This document shows positions 8,482 through 17,184 of a DNA stretch of 64,000 nucleotides, one piece after another. Position 1 is the first letter of the stretch, and each line of letters begins with the position of its first letter. Source of the stretch: Clostridia bacterium (lineage in GTDB: Bacteria; Bacillota; Clostridia; Oscillospirales; CAG-272); the NCBI GenBank assembly GCA_017399105.1, contig JAFQEJ010000052.1, forward strand, positions 27,465 through 91,464, written 5' to 3'. The position numbers and the translations under genes were made by a program. Under the pieces are notes generated by a model that was given only the letters and a program-made list of their open reading frames with translations, was not told the DNA's origin and did no database searches.

Positions 8482-9441
8482 ATGTATTACATCGGTATTG
8501 ATCTGGGCGGCACCAATATTGCCGTCGGTATTGTGGACGAAAACTGCAGGATCGTGAAGAAGGGCAGCGTGCCGACTCTGGCGCAGCGCGAGCCTGAAGC
8601 GATCATCAAGGATATGGCGGATCTCTGCGCGAAGCTGATCGAAGAGGCGGGACTGACCCTCGACGACATCGCTTACGCGGGCATTGCGGCTCCCGGCACG
8701 GCGAACTGCGACACCGGAACCATTGAGTATGCAAACAATCTGCCCTTCCGCAACTTCAAGATAGCCGAGATTCTGCAGGGCTTTATTCCCTTCAAGAAGG
8801 TTTATGTGGAGAACGATGCCAATGCGGCTGCGCTGGGTGAGGCTGTTGCGGGTGCGGCTAAGGGTACCCGTTATGCGATCATGATTACGCTGGGCACAGG
8901 TCTTGGCGGTGGTATTATCATTGATCACAAGGTATATTCGGGCTTCAATCATGCCGGCGGTGAGCTGGGTCACATGGTTATCGAGGTGGACGGCCGTCCC
9001 TGCACCTGCGGAAGAAAGGGCTGCTGGGAGGCATACAGCTCTGCGACAGCTCTGATCAGCATGACAAAGGAAAAGCTGATTGCAAACCCCGACAAGACCT
9101 CCACCATCATGTGGGATATGGTCGAGGGCGATGTGGAAAAGGTGAGCGGCAAGACTGCCTTTGCGGCGATGAAGAAGGGTGACAAGCTGGGCGCTGAGGT
9201 GGTTGACACCTATATCAAGTATCTGGCGTCGGGCATTACCAGCATCATCAACCTCTTCCAGCCCGAGATTCTCTGTATCGGCGGCGGCATCTGCAACGAG
9301 GGCGACTATCTGATCAAGCCTCTTGTGGCGCAGGTTAATGAGGAGCAGTATACACGCAGTGCGCTCAAGAAGACCGAGCTGAAGGTTGCGGCTCTGGGCA
9401 ACGACGCGGGCATCATCGGCGCGGCGGTACTGGGACTGTAA
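8482..9441 (+). CDS. ROK-family sugar kinase (glucokinase-like)
   Basis: 319 residues when started at the ATG at 8482, which has a GGAGG site. Phosphate-1 loop YIGIDLGGTNIAVG (~3-16) and the ROK zinc motif CTCGRKGCWEAYSS (~174-187) are visible, with the ATP-binding GTGLGGGI (~137-144) and catalytic ENDANAAALGE (~110-120). It phosphorylates glucose or a related hexose in the cytoplasm. GIGGG near the C-terminus (~272-276) closes the nucleotide site. The substrate cannot be fixed from sequence. Confidence 0.93.
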   Translation: MYYIGIDLGGTNIAVGIVDENCRIVKKGSVPTLAQREPEAIIKDMADLCAKLIEEAGLTLDDIAYAGIAAPGTANCDTGTIEYANNLPFRNFKIAEILQGFIPFKKVYVENDANAAALGEAVAGAAKGTRYAIMITLGTGLGGGIIIDHKVYSGFNHAGGELGHMVIEVDGRPCTCGRKGCWEAYSSATALISMTKEKLIANPDKTSTIMWDMVEGDVEKVSGKTAFAAMKKGDKLGAEVVDTYIKYLASGITSIINLFQPEILCIGGGICNEGDYLIKPLVAQVNEEQYTRSALKKTELKVAALGNDAGIIGAAVLGL

Positions 9442-9455
9442 GAGAAAAAATATGG

Positions 9456-9490
9456 AATCGCCATAGCTTCGGCTGTGGCGATTTTTCTAT
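9456..9490 (+). terminator. Intrinsic terminator after the ROK kinase
   Basis: ATCGCCATAGC / GCTGTGGCGAT arms (9457-9467, 9472-9482) close a UUCG loop and are followed by TTTTTCTATTTTT. Confidence 0.9.
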
Positions 9491-9570
9491 TTTTGTATAT
9501 AATGTTGCTGAACTGTAAGTTTTTTGTGTGTAAAAATGGATAATTTGTGGTATTAATCGTTTTTATTATA

Positions 9571-9599
9571 TTGACAGCCTGTTATATAACTGTTATAAT
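9571..9599 (+). promoter_or_regulatory. Perfect sigma-A promoter of the CBM9-like surface protein
   Basis: TTGACA at 9571-9576, exactly 17 bp, TATAAT at 9594-9599, about 50 bp before the ATG. A consensus promoter suggests strong expression. Confidence 0.85.
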
Positions 9600-9648
9600 G
9601 AATATACGGTTAGGATGAATAACCGATTATATTTAGGAGGTTTACACC

Positions 9649-10659
9649 ATGAAAAAAACACTTTCCCTTGCACTTGTACTTATCCTTGCAGTTGTAATGT
9701 GTGTTCCCGCTGCAGCAGTAACTCCTGTTGACGGCATTGAGCATTGCTATTACAATTATGTCTGCAACAAGGCAGTTCTTCCTGTTGTCGCTGACGGCGT
9801 TGTTTCTGACGGCGAATGGGACGATGCTGTCGAGCTGACAATCAACAACGACACCATCGAAGATTACGGTCGTTGGCAGAGCGCAGGTTCTACACCTGCT
9901 TCCGAGTTCTCCTTTACCTACAAGATGAAGTGGGACGAGAAGAACTTCTATCTCCTTGAGCTCAGAACCGACGCTCACTATGTTGCTGACTTCGGCGATG
10001 AGGACTATACCAATGCCGCAAACCCCTGGTTCCTTGACGGTACCGCATTCTTCTTCTGCGACAACGAAGATCCCACAACCGCAAACCGCTGCGACCTGAA
10101 GTGGTATCCCTATGTTAAGCAGTGCAATGATCCTTCCACCTATGTGGGCGGTACAGATGCACAGGGTATCTACAGCCAGACTTCCGGCGCTGACGGATAT
10201 GATTTCGCTTCTACCTTAAAGGGCGATTTGGTTACCTTTGAGCTGGTTCTTCCCTGGGAAGTAATCGATGATCTCGGTTACCTCGTTTCGGATATTCAGG
10301 AAGGTACCATCTTCAGATTCACTCCCATTCTCATGAACTATGACACCATTGATGACTATGCTTCTTTCGCAGGATCCTACACGCAGATTAACTTCCATGA
10401 CTGCATCAATGTTGAAGGCGAGGATGCACAGGGTGCGGAGAATCCCGAATACTGGGCAGCTCTGACTCTCAGCCCCGCTAACTACACCGCTCCCGCTCCC
10501 GAGACCGAAGCTCCCGCTACCGCTGCTCCTGTAGTTGACGACGCTCCCGCAGCTCCCGCTACTCCCGCGGCTCCCGCAACCTCTGATATGGGCATCATCG
10601 CTGCTGCTGCAGTTCTCGCAGTTGCAGCAGGCGCTGTTCTCACTCTCAAGAAGAGATAA
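9649..10659 (+). CDS. Secreted, membrane-anchored protein with CBM9/DOMON-like domain
   Basis: 336 residues. Signal peptide (residues 1-24, ending near PAAA). A beta-sandwich domain follows whose VVADGVVSDGEWDDAVEL (~46-63) and MKWDEKNFYLLELRTDAHY (~94-112) resemble family-9 carbohydrate-binding modules. Next comes an Ala/Pro-rich linker (~285-312). The C-terminus is one hydrophobic helix plus LKKR; the TSDMG just before it looks like a degenerate sorting-type tail, not a canonical LPxTG. Likely a surface glycan-binding protein. It stands alone between its own promoter and terminator. Confidence 0.75.
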   Translation: MKKTLSLALVLILAVVMCVPAAAVTPVDGIEHCYYNYVCNKAVLPVVADGVVSDGEWDDAVELTINNDTIEDYGRWQSAGSTPASEFSFTYKMKWDEKNFYLLELRTDAHYVADFGDEDYTNAANPWFLDGTAFFFCDNEDPTTANRCDLKWYPYVKQCNDPSTYVGGTDAQGIYSQTSGADGYDFASTLKGDLVTFELVLPWEVIDDLGYLVSDIQEGTIFRFTPILMNYDTIDDYASFAGSYTQINFHDCINVEGEDAQGAENPEYWAALTLSPANYTAPAPETEAPATAAPVVDDAPAAPATPAAPATSDMGIIAAAAVLAVAAGAVLTLKKR

Positions 10660-10768
10660 TTGCCAATCCGACACCACGATACCGACGCTTGTCGGTACTT
10701 GCATGAGATGCAAAACACGACGGTAAAAATTCATTAAGCCGAATTTACATTTGCGAAAAACTTAGAAG

Positions 10769-10806
10769 AGGCTCCCGACCGAGAAATTGGTTGGGAGCCT
10801 TTTTGG
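10769..10806. terminator. Bidirectional terminator between convergent genes
   Basis: AGGCTCCCGACC (10769-10780) pairs with GGTTGGGAGCCT (10789-10800), with T-rich tracts on the + side. It separates the CBM9-like gene from the MFS gene, whose stop is at 10825. A second small hairpin (TACCGAC-GCTT-GTCGGTA) is at 10680-10697. Confidence 0.85.
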
Positions 10807-10824
10807 CTGTACGGTTGGATTTTT

Positions 10825-12126
10825 TTACTGAACCATGACCTTTTGCTTTTCGATGACAAACTTTACGAAAAGGATGGCGGCAAGAGAGAGGATTGTTGAG
10901 ATGAGGGAGAGAACCTGCTGACCGTAAACGGGGATGCCGAAGAGGGTGTTGCCGTTTTGCTGGATGTGGGCGAGAAGGCGGCCTGCAAGAATCGAGGCGC
11001 CAAAGCCGGCAATGCCGCTGATGCTGTTTTTGATGGCGGAGGCTTCGACGAAGTAGGCGCTGTCTACATAGTTATAGGTGATATTGATGAGATTCTGGAC
11101 GGTGCCGGCGTAGCTGATTCGGTGGAAGAGAATGTGCAGAACGATCAGCCAGCGGCAGGAGGGGGTGACGAAGGTACAGACAAGGAAGGACAGCACGAGG
11201 AATACAAGAGCGAGCTTGATACCTGCGGTGAAGGAATGCCTGTCGGTATAAACGCCGAAGGGGCGTGAGAGGGCGAAGCGGCCAAGATTACCGATAATGT
11301 TGAGGAGCTGAACGGTGCCGACTGTGAGGGCGAGTTCGCTCATCTGATAGGTGCCGAGGAAGCCGATGGTGGTGTACTGAGCACAGTTGATCAGAACGCA
11401 GAGCAGCACAATATAGAGAAACTGCCGATTTCCGAGGGTGTTTCTCAGTACAGCACCGAGTGAGGCGGTCGGTGCGGTTGGCGGGGCAGGCGAGTCTTCC
11501 TTTTGAATCAGAAGGAGACAGATGAGGTCGCAGATACTGAAGATAAGAATGGCTGCCGCCGAAAAAATGAAGCCTCCGTGAAGGTTATCGGCAGCTTCGA
11601 AGGCATCCATGGCATAGCCGAGGGAGACGGTGACCACCATGCCCGAGATGAGTGAGATCATTTCCTTGCCTGCCGAGAAGCGTCCGCGGCGGCTGTGTTC
11701 TACGAAGGAATTTCCCCAGCGGTAGATGATGGTGGTGACGAAATAATTGCCGAAATAGGCGGCGAGGATACAGGCGATGACCAGGGGCTGTCTGTAGGGA
11801 GCGGCAAAGGGAAGGAAGGGAATGAGGTAGAGACTCATGAAGAGGAGATTGCCGGCGGTATGGAAGAGGATGCTGAAGCGCTTGGTGTTTTTGATGCGCT
11901 TTACTACAAAAACAGCGGCAAGCTGGAAGAGGAAGGAGAGCGAGATCAGCGAGGAGATGATGCCGATGACATCATCGCTGAGACCGATGGCGGTGAGCAG
12001 CTTGGCAAGAAAGGTTTCGGTGACAAGCAGAGAAACAAAATATTCGGCAGCACATTCCATGCAGTAGGCAGCACGGGAGCGTTTATAGGCGGGAGACTGA
12101 TAGATCGATTGATTGGCGGTGTTCAT
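10825..12126 (-). CDS. Major facilitator superfamily transporter
   Basis: 433 residues with about twelve membrane segments and a central cytoplasmic loop (QKEDSPAPPTAPT, ~210-222). Resembles clostridial MFS proteins of unknown substrate. The start has an AAAGGATG site. It has its own promoter (12163-12191) and shares a bidirectional terminator with the convergent gene. I see no motif that fixes a drug or sugar substrate. Confidence 0.8.
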   Translation of the reverse strand: MNTANQSIYQSPAYKRSRAAYCMECAAEYFVSLLVTETFLAKLLTAIGLSDDVIGIISSLISLSFLFQLAAVFVVKRIKNTKRFSILFHTAGNLLFMSLYLIPFLPFAAPYRQPLVIACILAAYFGNYFVTTIIYRWGNSFVEHSRRGRFSAGKEMISLISGMVVTVSLGYAMDAFEAADNLHGGFIFSAAAILIFSICDLICLLLIQKEDSPAPPTAPTASLGAVLRNTLGNRQFLYIVLLCVLINCAQYTTIGFLGTYQMSELALTVGTVQLLNIIGNLGRFALSRPFGVYTDRHSFTAGIKLALVFLVLSFLVCTFVTPSCRWLIVLHILFHRISYAGTVQNLINITYNYVDSAYFVEASAIKNSISGIAGFGASILAGRLLAHIQQNGNTLFGIPVYGQQVLSLISTILSLAAILFVKFVIEKQKVMVQ

Positions 12127-12162
12127 GGAGCATCCTTTCGCTGTCGGTTTATACTGTGAGGT

Positions 12163-12191
12163 ATTATAAACCCGAAAGGGAAGAAAGTCAA
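12163..12191 (-). promoter_or_regulatory. Promoter of the MFS gene
   Basis: On the minus strand TTGACT (12191-12186), 17 bp, TATAAT (12168-12163). Confidence 0.75.
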
Positions 12192-12227
12192 CAGAACTGA
12201 CAACGAAACATTTTCGAAATGCAGTGA

Positions 12228-13286
12228 TCAGTCGAGCTTCATATCGCCGTCCTTGATCCAGCCCAGCTTACGGCAGGGAATGGCGATCAGCCAGCTGAGG
12301 ATGGCGGGGAGAATGATGGCGATGAGAGCGAGGGCAATCCAGTCGGCAGGGGTGATGGCGGCTTTTGTGCCGGCGGCGATGTCATTGATCCAGCCCGAAT
12401 AGACGCCGATGGGGCCTACCATGCCGCAGGTGCCCATGCCGGATGATACGGGAGCGCCGTTCATCTGCAGCTTGAAAAGGCAGGTGGCGAGGGGGCCTGT
12501 GATGGCGGAGGCGACTGTGGGGGGGATCCAGATGCGGGGATTGCGGACGATGTTGCCCATCTGGAGCATGGAGGTACCCAGCCCCTGGGAGATGAGTCCG
12601 CCCCATTTGTTCTCGCGGAAGGAGATGACGGCGAAGCCTATCATCTGAGCGCAGCATCCGGCGACGGCGGCACCGCCTGCGAGACCGGTGAGCGAGAGGG
12701 CGGCACAGATGGCTGCCGAGGAGATGGGCAGGGTGAGGGCGATGCCGACCACAACAGAGACGAGGATACCCATGAGAAGCGGCTCCTGTTCGGTTGCCCA
12801 CATGATCAGGCTGCCTACCGAGGAGGCGGCATAGCCGATGGCGGGAGCGATGGCAGTGGAAAGCGCAACTCCCGAGAAAATGGTGACAAGAGGGGTAACG
12901 AGGATATCGATTTTCGTTTCGCCTGCTACTGCTTTTCCCAGCTCGGCGGCGATGATGACGATGATGAGGACGGCAAGGGGGCCGCCTGCATCGCCGAGGT
13001 TGTTGGCAGCATTTCCGACGGCAATGAGAGAGAAGAGGACGAGGGGCGGGCATTTCAGGGCATAACCGATGGCGACTGCCATAGCGGGGCCCGACATGGC
13101 GGTGGCGAAGGCTCCAATCTCGTTGAGATAGGGGAGGTTTAACTGGGTGCCGAGGGTGCCTATGATGGTACCGATGAGGAGCGAGCAGAAAAGGCCTTGC
13201 GCCATGGCGCCCATGGCTCCGATGAAATAGACTTTGGGGGAGATGATGATGTTTTTTCGGGTGAGAAAGGCTTTGAATTTTTCCAT
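12228..13286 (-). CDS. PTS EIIC-type membrane protein (PTS_EIIC_2 family)
   Basis: 352 residues, almost entirely hydrophobic, with about ten membrane segments and glycine-rich loops. MSGPAMAVAIGYALKCPPLV and GAPVSSGMGTCGMVGPIG resemble the stand-alone IIC proteins of family PF13303. No EIIA or EIIB gene is nearby, as is usual for this family, so the transport mode is unclear. It has a strong promoter of its own and lies behind the MFS gene in the same direction with a 101-bp gap. Confidence 0.75.
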   Translation of the reverse strand: MEKFKAFLTRKNIIISPKVYFIGAMGAMAQGLFCSLLIGTIIGTLGTQLNLPYLNEIGAFATAMSGPAMAVAIGYALKCPPLVLFSLIAVGNAANNLGDAGGPLAVLIIVIIAAELGKAVAGETKIDILVTPLVTIFSGVALSTAIAPAIGYAASSVGSLIMWATEQEPLLMGILVSVVVGIALTLPISSAAICAALSLTGLAGGAAVAGCCAQMIGFAVISFRENKWGGLISQGLGTSMLQMGNIVRNPRIWIPPTVASAITGPLATCLFKLQMNGAPVSSGMGTCGMVGPIGVYSGWINDIAAGTKAAITPADWIALALIAIILPAILSWLIAIPCRKLGWIKDGDMKLD

Positions 13287-13342
13287 GACGGTGTCCTTTG
13301 TGAAATGTAAACTTGAAATTGCGAAATGGTTTATAATTATAT

Positions 13343-13370
13343 ATTATAGCAGGATGGGGAAAATTGTCAA
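13343..13370 (-). promoter_or_regulatory. Promoter of the PTS-like gene
   Basis: Minus strand: TTGACA (13370-13365), 16 bp, TATAAT (13348-13343). The remainder of the 340-bp gap 13287-13626 holds the divergent promoter at 13542; I see nothing else in it. Confidence 0.7.
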
Positions 13371-13541
13371 GGGATTGGGGAAAATTGACAAAGGGAAAGG
13401 GCGAATTTTGTAGGAATGCAATAAACGGAGGGAATATGAAGGGGAAAAGTTAGCGGATTGAGGAGAGCATCGCACCGGCCGTTCTTTCTCTTGATGGCAT
13501 ATTGCTGTAAAAGAGCGGCGTGAAATTGTGGAATATTGATC

Positions 13542-13570
13542 TTGTGGAAATGAGCAGCATATGTTATAAT
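13542..13570 (+). promoter_or_regulatory. Promoter of the 871-residue beta-helix lipoprotein
   Basis: TTGTGG at 13542-13547, 17 bp, TATAAT at 13565-13570. Confidence 0.65.
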
Positions 13571-13626
13571 AATACTGATTATAGGCATACGGTTGTCTAT
13601 TCTGGTAAACTCATGGAGGTATACAC

Positions 13627-16242
13627 ATGAAAAAATTATGGAAGATGCTCCTGCCGCTGCTGATCGGCACGATGATGCTGTCGATGCTTGCAGGCTGTGA
13701 TTCGGGCGACGGCGCGGGCGATGAAAGTGAAAACGCAGGCGGACCTCCTGTGGATATTGTTGCGGGCGGTGTGACCGATTACACCATCGTTCGCAGTGAC
13801 TTCAAGGATACCGGCAGCGATGAGACAAAGGGCGCGCTTCTGCTTCGCAAGGCGATTATGCAGGTGACCGGTGCCGACATTACCATCACAACAGACTGGG
13901 ATGACAAGAGCGACTACAGCGCGAGAGCAGAGATTCTGGTGGGCTCCACCAACCGCGAGCTGAGTGCAAGGGCGATGGAGGGACTTTCAAAGAAGGAATT
14001 CCGCATCCTCTTTGAGGGAAATAAGATTGCCATTGCCGGCGGCAGCGAGACTGCGGTGCTGTACGGCGTGGAATATTTTGTGCAGACCTATCTGCCGGGC
14101 TACACCGAGGGTGCAGAGGCGGGCAGCGCTGTGCTGGCGATCCCCGAGGGGCTGGATTACAGGCAGGAATATGTGCTGGTAATCAAGGCGCAGGGCGAGG
14201 GTGATCTGCCCCGCATTGTACAGACTAAGTATGAGACCGATGATATCGTGGTTGCCGACTATATTGTAACCGAGGCGCCCTACAATGCCGATGCTACCGG
14301 TGAGAAGGATGCCACAACGGCGATTCAGAGAGCGCTGGATGCAGCTTCCTCGGACGGCGGCGGCACCGTGTATATGCCTGCCGGCAAATATCTTGTGACC
14401 GGTGACATTACGATTCCCGACTTTGTTACCCTGCGCGGCGACTGGCAGGATCCCGATTCGGGCAATATCAAGAGCATGGACGACTACGGCACGCTGATTC
14501 TGGCGAAGGTTCCCTCAAGCGACTCGATTGAGAGCGGACTTTTTGTGATTGGCGGCTCGGCAGGTGTGAAGGGTGTGACAGTTTACTATCCCGATCAGGA
14601 TATCAACAATGTGAAGCCCTACCCCTACACCTTCTACATTCACGGCAGGGGCAACGGCTATCATCTGCAGAGCGTAGAGGACTGCACGGTTATCAACGGC
14701 TACAACGGTGTTGCTACCACAATTATGGGTGATACTGCACACGAAATGCTCACCATCGATACGCTGAAGGGAACCTTCCTTCATGTGGGCGCGGAGCTCT
14801 TCAACTCCGCCGATGTGGGCACCTCCAAGAACATCTGGTTCAGCAACTCCTATTGGGCAAATGCTCCGGCTGAGATTAATCCGCCTGCAAAGGCTGACAT
14901 CGATGCTTACACCCGTGAGGGCGGCATCGGTATGATCATCGGCGACCTGGAGTGGACGCAGTTCTCCAATGTGAGAATTTCAGACTATATGTACGGTATC
15001 CATGTGGTATCCGGCTTCCGTATTCAGTTTGCCGGTGCATTCTACGATCTGCAGATTGCAAATACAAAGGTCGGCGTACAGGTGGATAATATTGACACCC
15101 GCTGGGGTATGAATATCGCTTATTCCACCATTCAGGGAAGCGAATATGCCATTGTCAACAACACAGGCGGCATGATCAAGATGACCGACGTGACAACAGA
15201 CGGCGAGCTTGGCGGCAAGCAGCGCTTCTACCGCATTGAGAACGATCAGCTGGATGCGTATGCCATCAAGGATTACAATGCACAGCCTGTGAAGCCTGCC
15301 GAGGTGCTCTATGTCTTCGACGGCAAGGCTGATCAGACGATTGACATCGGCGAGGATCTGCAGCTGATGCTCGATACCGTGGCTGCTCAGGGCGGCGGTA
15401 TTGTCTACCTGAAGGCAGGAATCTATCTGATGAACACGCCGATTACAGTTCCTGCGGGCGTACAGCTGCGAGGTGCGGGCTCACTGCCGACGCGTGATCA
15501 GAATACGCTGAGTGCAGGCACGCTGATTCTGACCGATTATGGCAGAAACGATGAGGATCCCGACAACGGCAGAGCACTTGTAACCCTCGAGACAGAAGCC
15601 GGTGTCCGCAATGTACGCTTCCTGTACATGAACAACTCTCCCGAGAGCGGAAAGATCAACAAGTACAATTATACCATTCGCGGTGTGGGCGATCGGGTTT
15701 ATACGGTGAATGTCGCCATCGGTGCGGCATACAACGGTGTGGACTTCCGCGGCTGCAACGATTTTATGATCAAGAAGCTGGTCTCCTGCTGCTATGAGAA
15801 CGACATGCGCGTGGGCGACTGCAGGGGCGGTCTTGTTGAGGGCTGTCTGCACAATGCAACGGTTATGCTGCGCGGCGGCTATGTGCGCGATCACTGGGGT
15901 GCGGTGGATTCCTTCTACTCCACTACATTTGATCAGATCACACGTCCCTACACCAAGTATTTCATCGCTGAAAACTGTGAGGATGTGCTTTACTACAACA
16001 GCTTTGCATACGGTGTGCGCTCGCTGGTAGTGGCTGAGAACACCAAGAATCTGCGGGTTATCAACGTGGGTGCCGACAACATCGGCGGCTACATGGTGGA
16101 ATTTACCGGCGGTGATGCGACGGTAATTAATATGATGAGGTATAACTGTGAATCTTATCTGAACAATGATTGTTCGCTGGCGATTTACAACAGATTGAGC
16201 ATCAATGAGAAGAAAGAGGACGCGGTTAAAGAGAGAAAGTAA
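13627..16242 (+). CDS. Lipoprotein with two pectate-lyase-like beta-helix modules
   Basis: 871 residues. Signal peptide with lipobox LSMLAGC (Cys ~24), so membrane-anchored. An N-terminal domain (~45-165) follows with DYTIVRSDFKDTGSDETKGA and EILVGSTNRE; it resembles the non-catalytic domain of GH67/GH20-type enzymes. Then come two Pectate_lyase_3/GH55-like right-handed beta helices, one starting ~residue 230 (DATTAIQRALDAASSDGGGT) and one ~residue 570 (IGEDLQLMLDTVAAQGGGIV). Likely binds or cuts a plant or mucosal polysaccharide outside the cell; catalytic residues cannot be assigned. The same N-terminal domain recurs in the gene at 21726. Confidence 0.8.
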   Translation: MKKLWKMLLPLLIGTMMLSMLAGCDSGDGAGDESENAGGPPVDIVAGGVTDYTIVRSDFKDTGSDETKGALLLRKAIMQVTGADITITTDWDDKSDYSARAEILVGSTNRELSARAMEGLSKKEFRILFEGNKIAIAGGSETAVLYGVEYFVQTYLPGYTEGAEAGSAVLAIPEGLDYRQEYVLVIKAQGEGDLPRIVQTKYETDDIVVADYIVTEAPYNADATGEKDATTAIQRALDAASSDGGGTVYMPAGKYLVTGDITIPDFVTLRGDWQDPDSGNIKSMDDYGTLILAKVPSSDSIESGLFVIGGSAGVKGVTVYYPDQDINNVKPYPYTFYIHGRGNGYHLQSVEDCTVINGYNGVATTIMGDTAHEMLTIDTLKGTFLHVGAELFNSADVGTSKNIWFSNSYWANAPAEINPPAKADIDAYTREGGIGMIIGDLEWTQFSNVRISDYMYGIHVVSGFRIQFAGAFYDLQIANTKVGVQVDNIDTRWGMNIAYSTIQGSEYAIVNNTGGMIKMTDVTTDGELGGKQRFYRIENDQLDAYAIKDYNAQPVKPAEVLYVFDGKADQTIDIGEDLQLMLDTVAAQGGGIVYLKAGIYLMNTPITVPAGVQLRGAGSLPTRDQNTLSAGTLILTDYGRNDEDPDNGRALVTLETEAGVRNVRFLYMNNSPESGKINKYNYTIRGVGDRVYTVNVAIGAAYNGVDFRGCNDFMIKKLVSCCYENDMRVGDCRGGLVEGCLHNATVMLRGGYVRDHWGAVDSFYSTTFDQITRPYTKYFIAENCEDVLYYNSFAYGVRSLVVAENTKNLRVINVGADNIGGYMVEFTGGDATVINMMRYNCESYLNNDCSLAIYNRLSINEKKEDAVKERK

Positions 16243-16296
16243 GGGAATAGAGCAATAAAAATCCCGCTTCGTGCGGAGCTTGATAGAGATGAAAAG

Positions 16297-16332
16297 ACCG
16301 ATAGACTTTTGGTGAAGTCTATCGGTTTTTGA
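16297..16332 (+). terminator. Intrinsic terminator after the beta-helix lipoprotein
   Basis: ACCGATAGACT and AGTCTATCGGT (16297-16307 / 16316-16326) form a perfect 11-bp stem followed by TTTTT. Confidence 0.9.
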
Positions 16333-16344
16333 TATGGGTGATGA

Positions 16345-16917
16345 TTATTGGAATGATCTTTTTCTCATTGCAAAATATTCTTCTTGCAGAATTGCATATA
16401 AATATTTATCGCACCACTCATAATTCAGAGCGCTGTTCCCACGACAATATTTTATATAGTGTGCTTCTCTGCGCATGCCTATCTTTTCCATTATCTTATA
16501 AGAGCCTATATTTAATGTGTTGCAATCAGCGATAATCCGTCTGAGTCCAAGGATATCAAATCCTAACCTTAATAAAGTTTGACCGATTTCTGTACCGTAT
16601 CCTTGTTTCCAATAATATCGATGTAATTCCCAAGCTAATTCGGCGGGGTCTTTATCTGTAAATGCCAGTTCACAAGATCCTATAGTTTCTCCTGTATCCT
16701 TCAGCACTACAGCATACCTGTAATTTATACAAGGTTTCTGGTTAGCACAGTTAATACCCCACTCAATATACCCGTGGACATCATCTTCATTTTTAGGTTC
16801 ACTTGAACGATATTTAATGTTTTCTATATTACTTAACATATCATAAAAAACATAAAAATCTTCCATCCTGTATTCTCTAAACCATAATCTCTCTGATTCA
16901 AGTTTTATAAAATCCAT
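16345..16917 (-). CDS. GNAT N-acetyltransferase (RimJ/RimL-like)
   Basis: 190 residues from the ATG at 16917, chosen for its GAGGTG site; a longer reading to 16989 lacks one. RLWFREYRMEDFYVFYDML at the start and GYGTEIGQTLLRLGFDILGLRRI (~115-137, acetyl-CoA loop) are typical of the RimJ/RimL branch that acetylates small amines or protein N-termini. The gene is clearly more AT-rich than both neighbours and stands alone in the opposite direction to the lipoprotein gene. That suggests recent acquisition (inference). Confidence 0.85.
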   Translation of the reverse strand: MDFIKLESERLWFREYRMEDFYVFYDMLSNIENIKYRSSEPKNEDDVHGYIEWGINCANQKPCINYRYAVVLKDTGETIGSCELAFTDKDPAELAWELHRYYWKQGYGTEIGQTLLRLGFDILGLRRIIADCNTLNIGSYKIMEKIGMRREAHYIKYCRGNSALNYEWCDKYLYAILQEEYFAMRKRSFQ

Positions 16918-17106
16918 ATTGACACCTCGAAACTCTAATTTATCAATTTGCTTTATTGCGGGTTTTGTATTTATTGAGACAGCATACATTGCCTGTTTTG
17001 TGTGCAGATTGTTAGAAAATATGCGCCTGTACTGCTATAATCAACCCTTTTAATCTTGTTGGTTTTCTTTTCGTCAACTCTCCATGTTAATCACGTCCTT
17101 ATTATA

Positions 17107-17139
17107 CCAAAATCGCAGGCTGTCAACCTGCGGTTTTGA
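17107..17139 (-). terminator. Intrinsic terminator of the homocysteine methyltransferase gene
   Basis: Minus strand arms AAAACCGCAGG / CCTGCGATTTT. The loop contains TTGACA, with TATAAT 14 bp away at 17106-17101, so the hairpin may double as part of a promoter for the GNAT gene; the spacing is short for that. Confidence 0.65.
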
Positions 17140-17184
17140 TAAATGTCATTATTTCCGTACTGCCTATGTGCATTAATAATCTGA

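Noticed and set aside
13385..13413. TTGACA on the plus strand as another promoter
   Set aside because: No acceptable -10 at 16-18 bp spacing.
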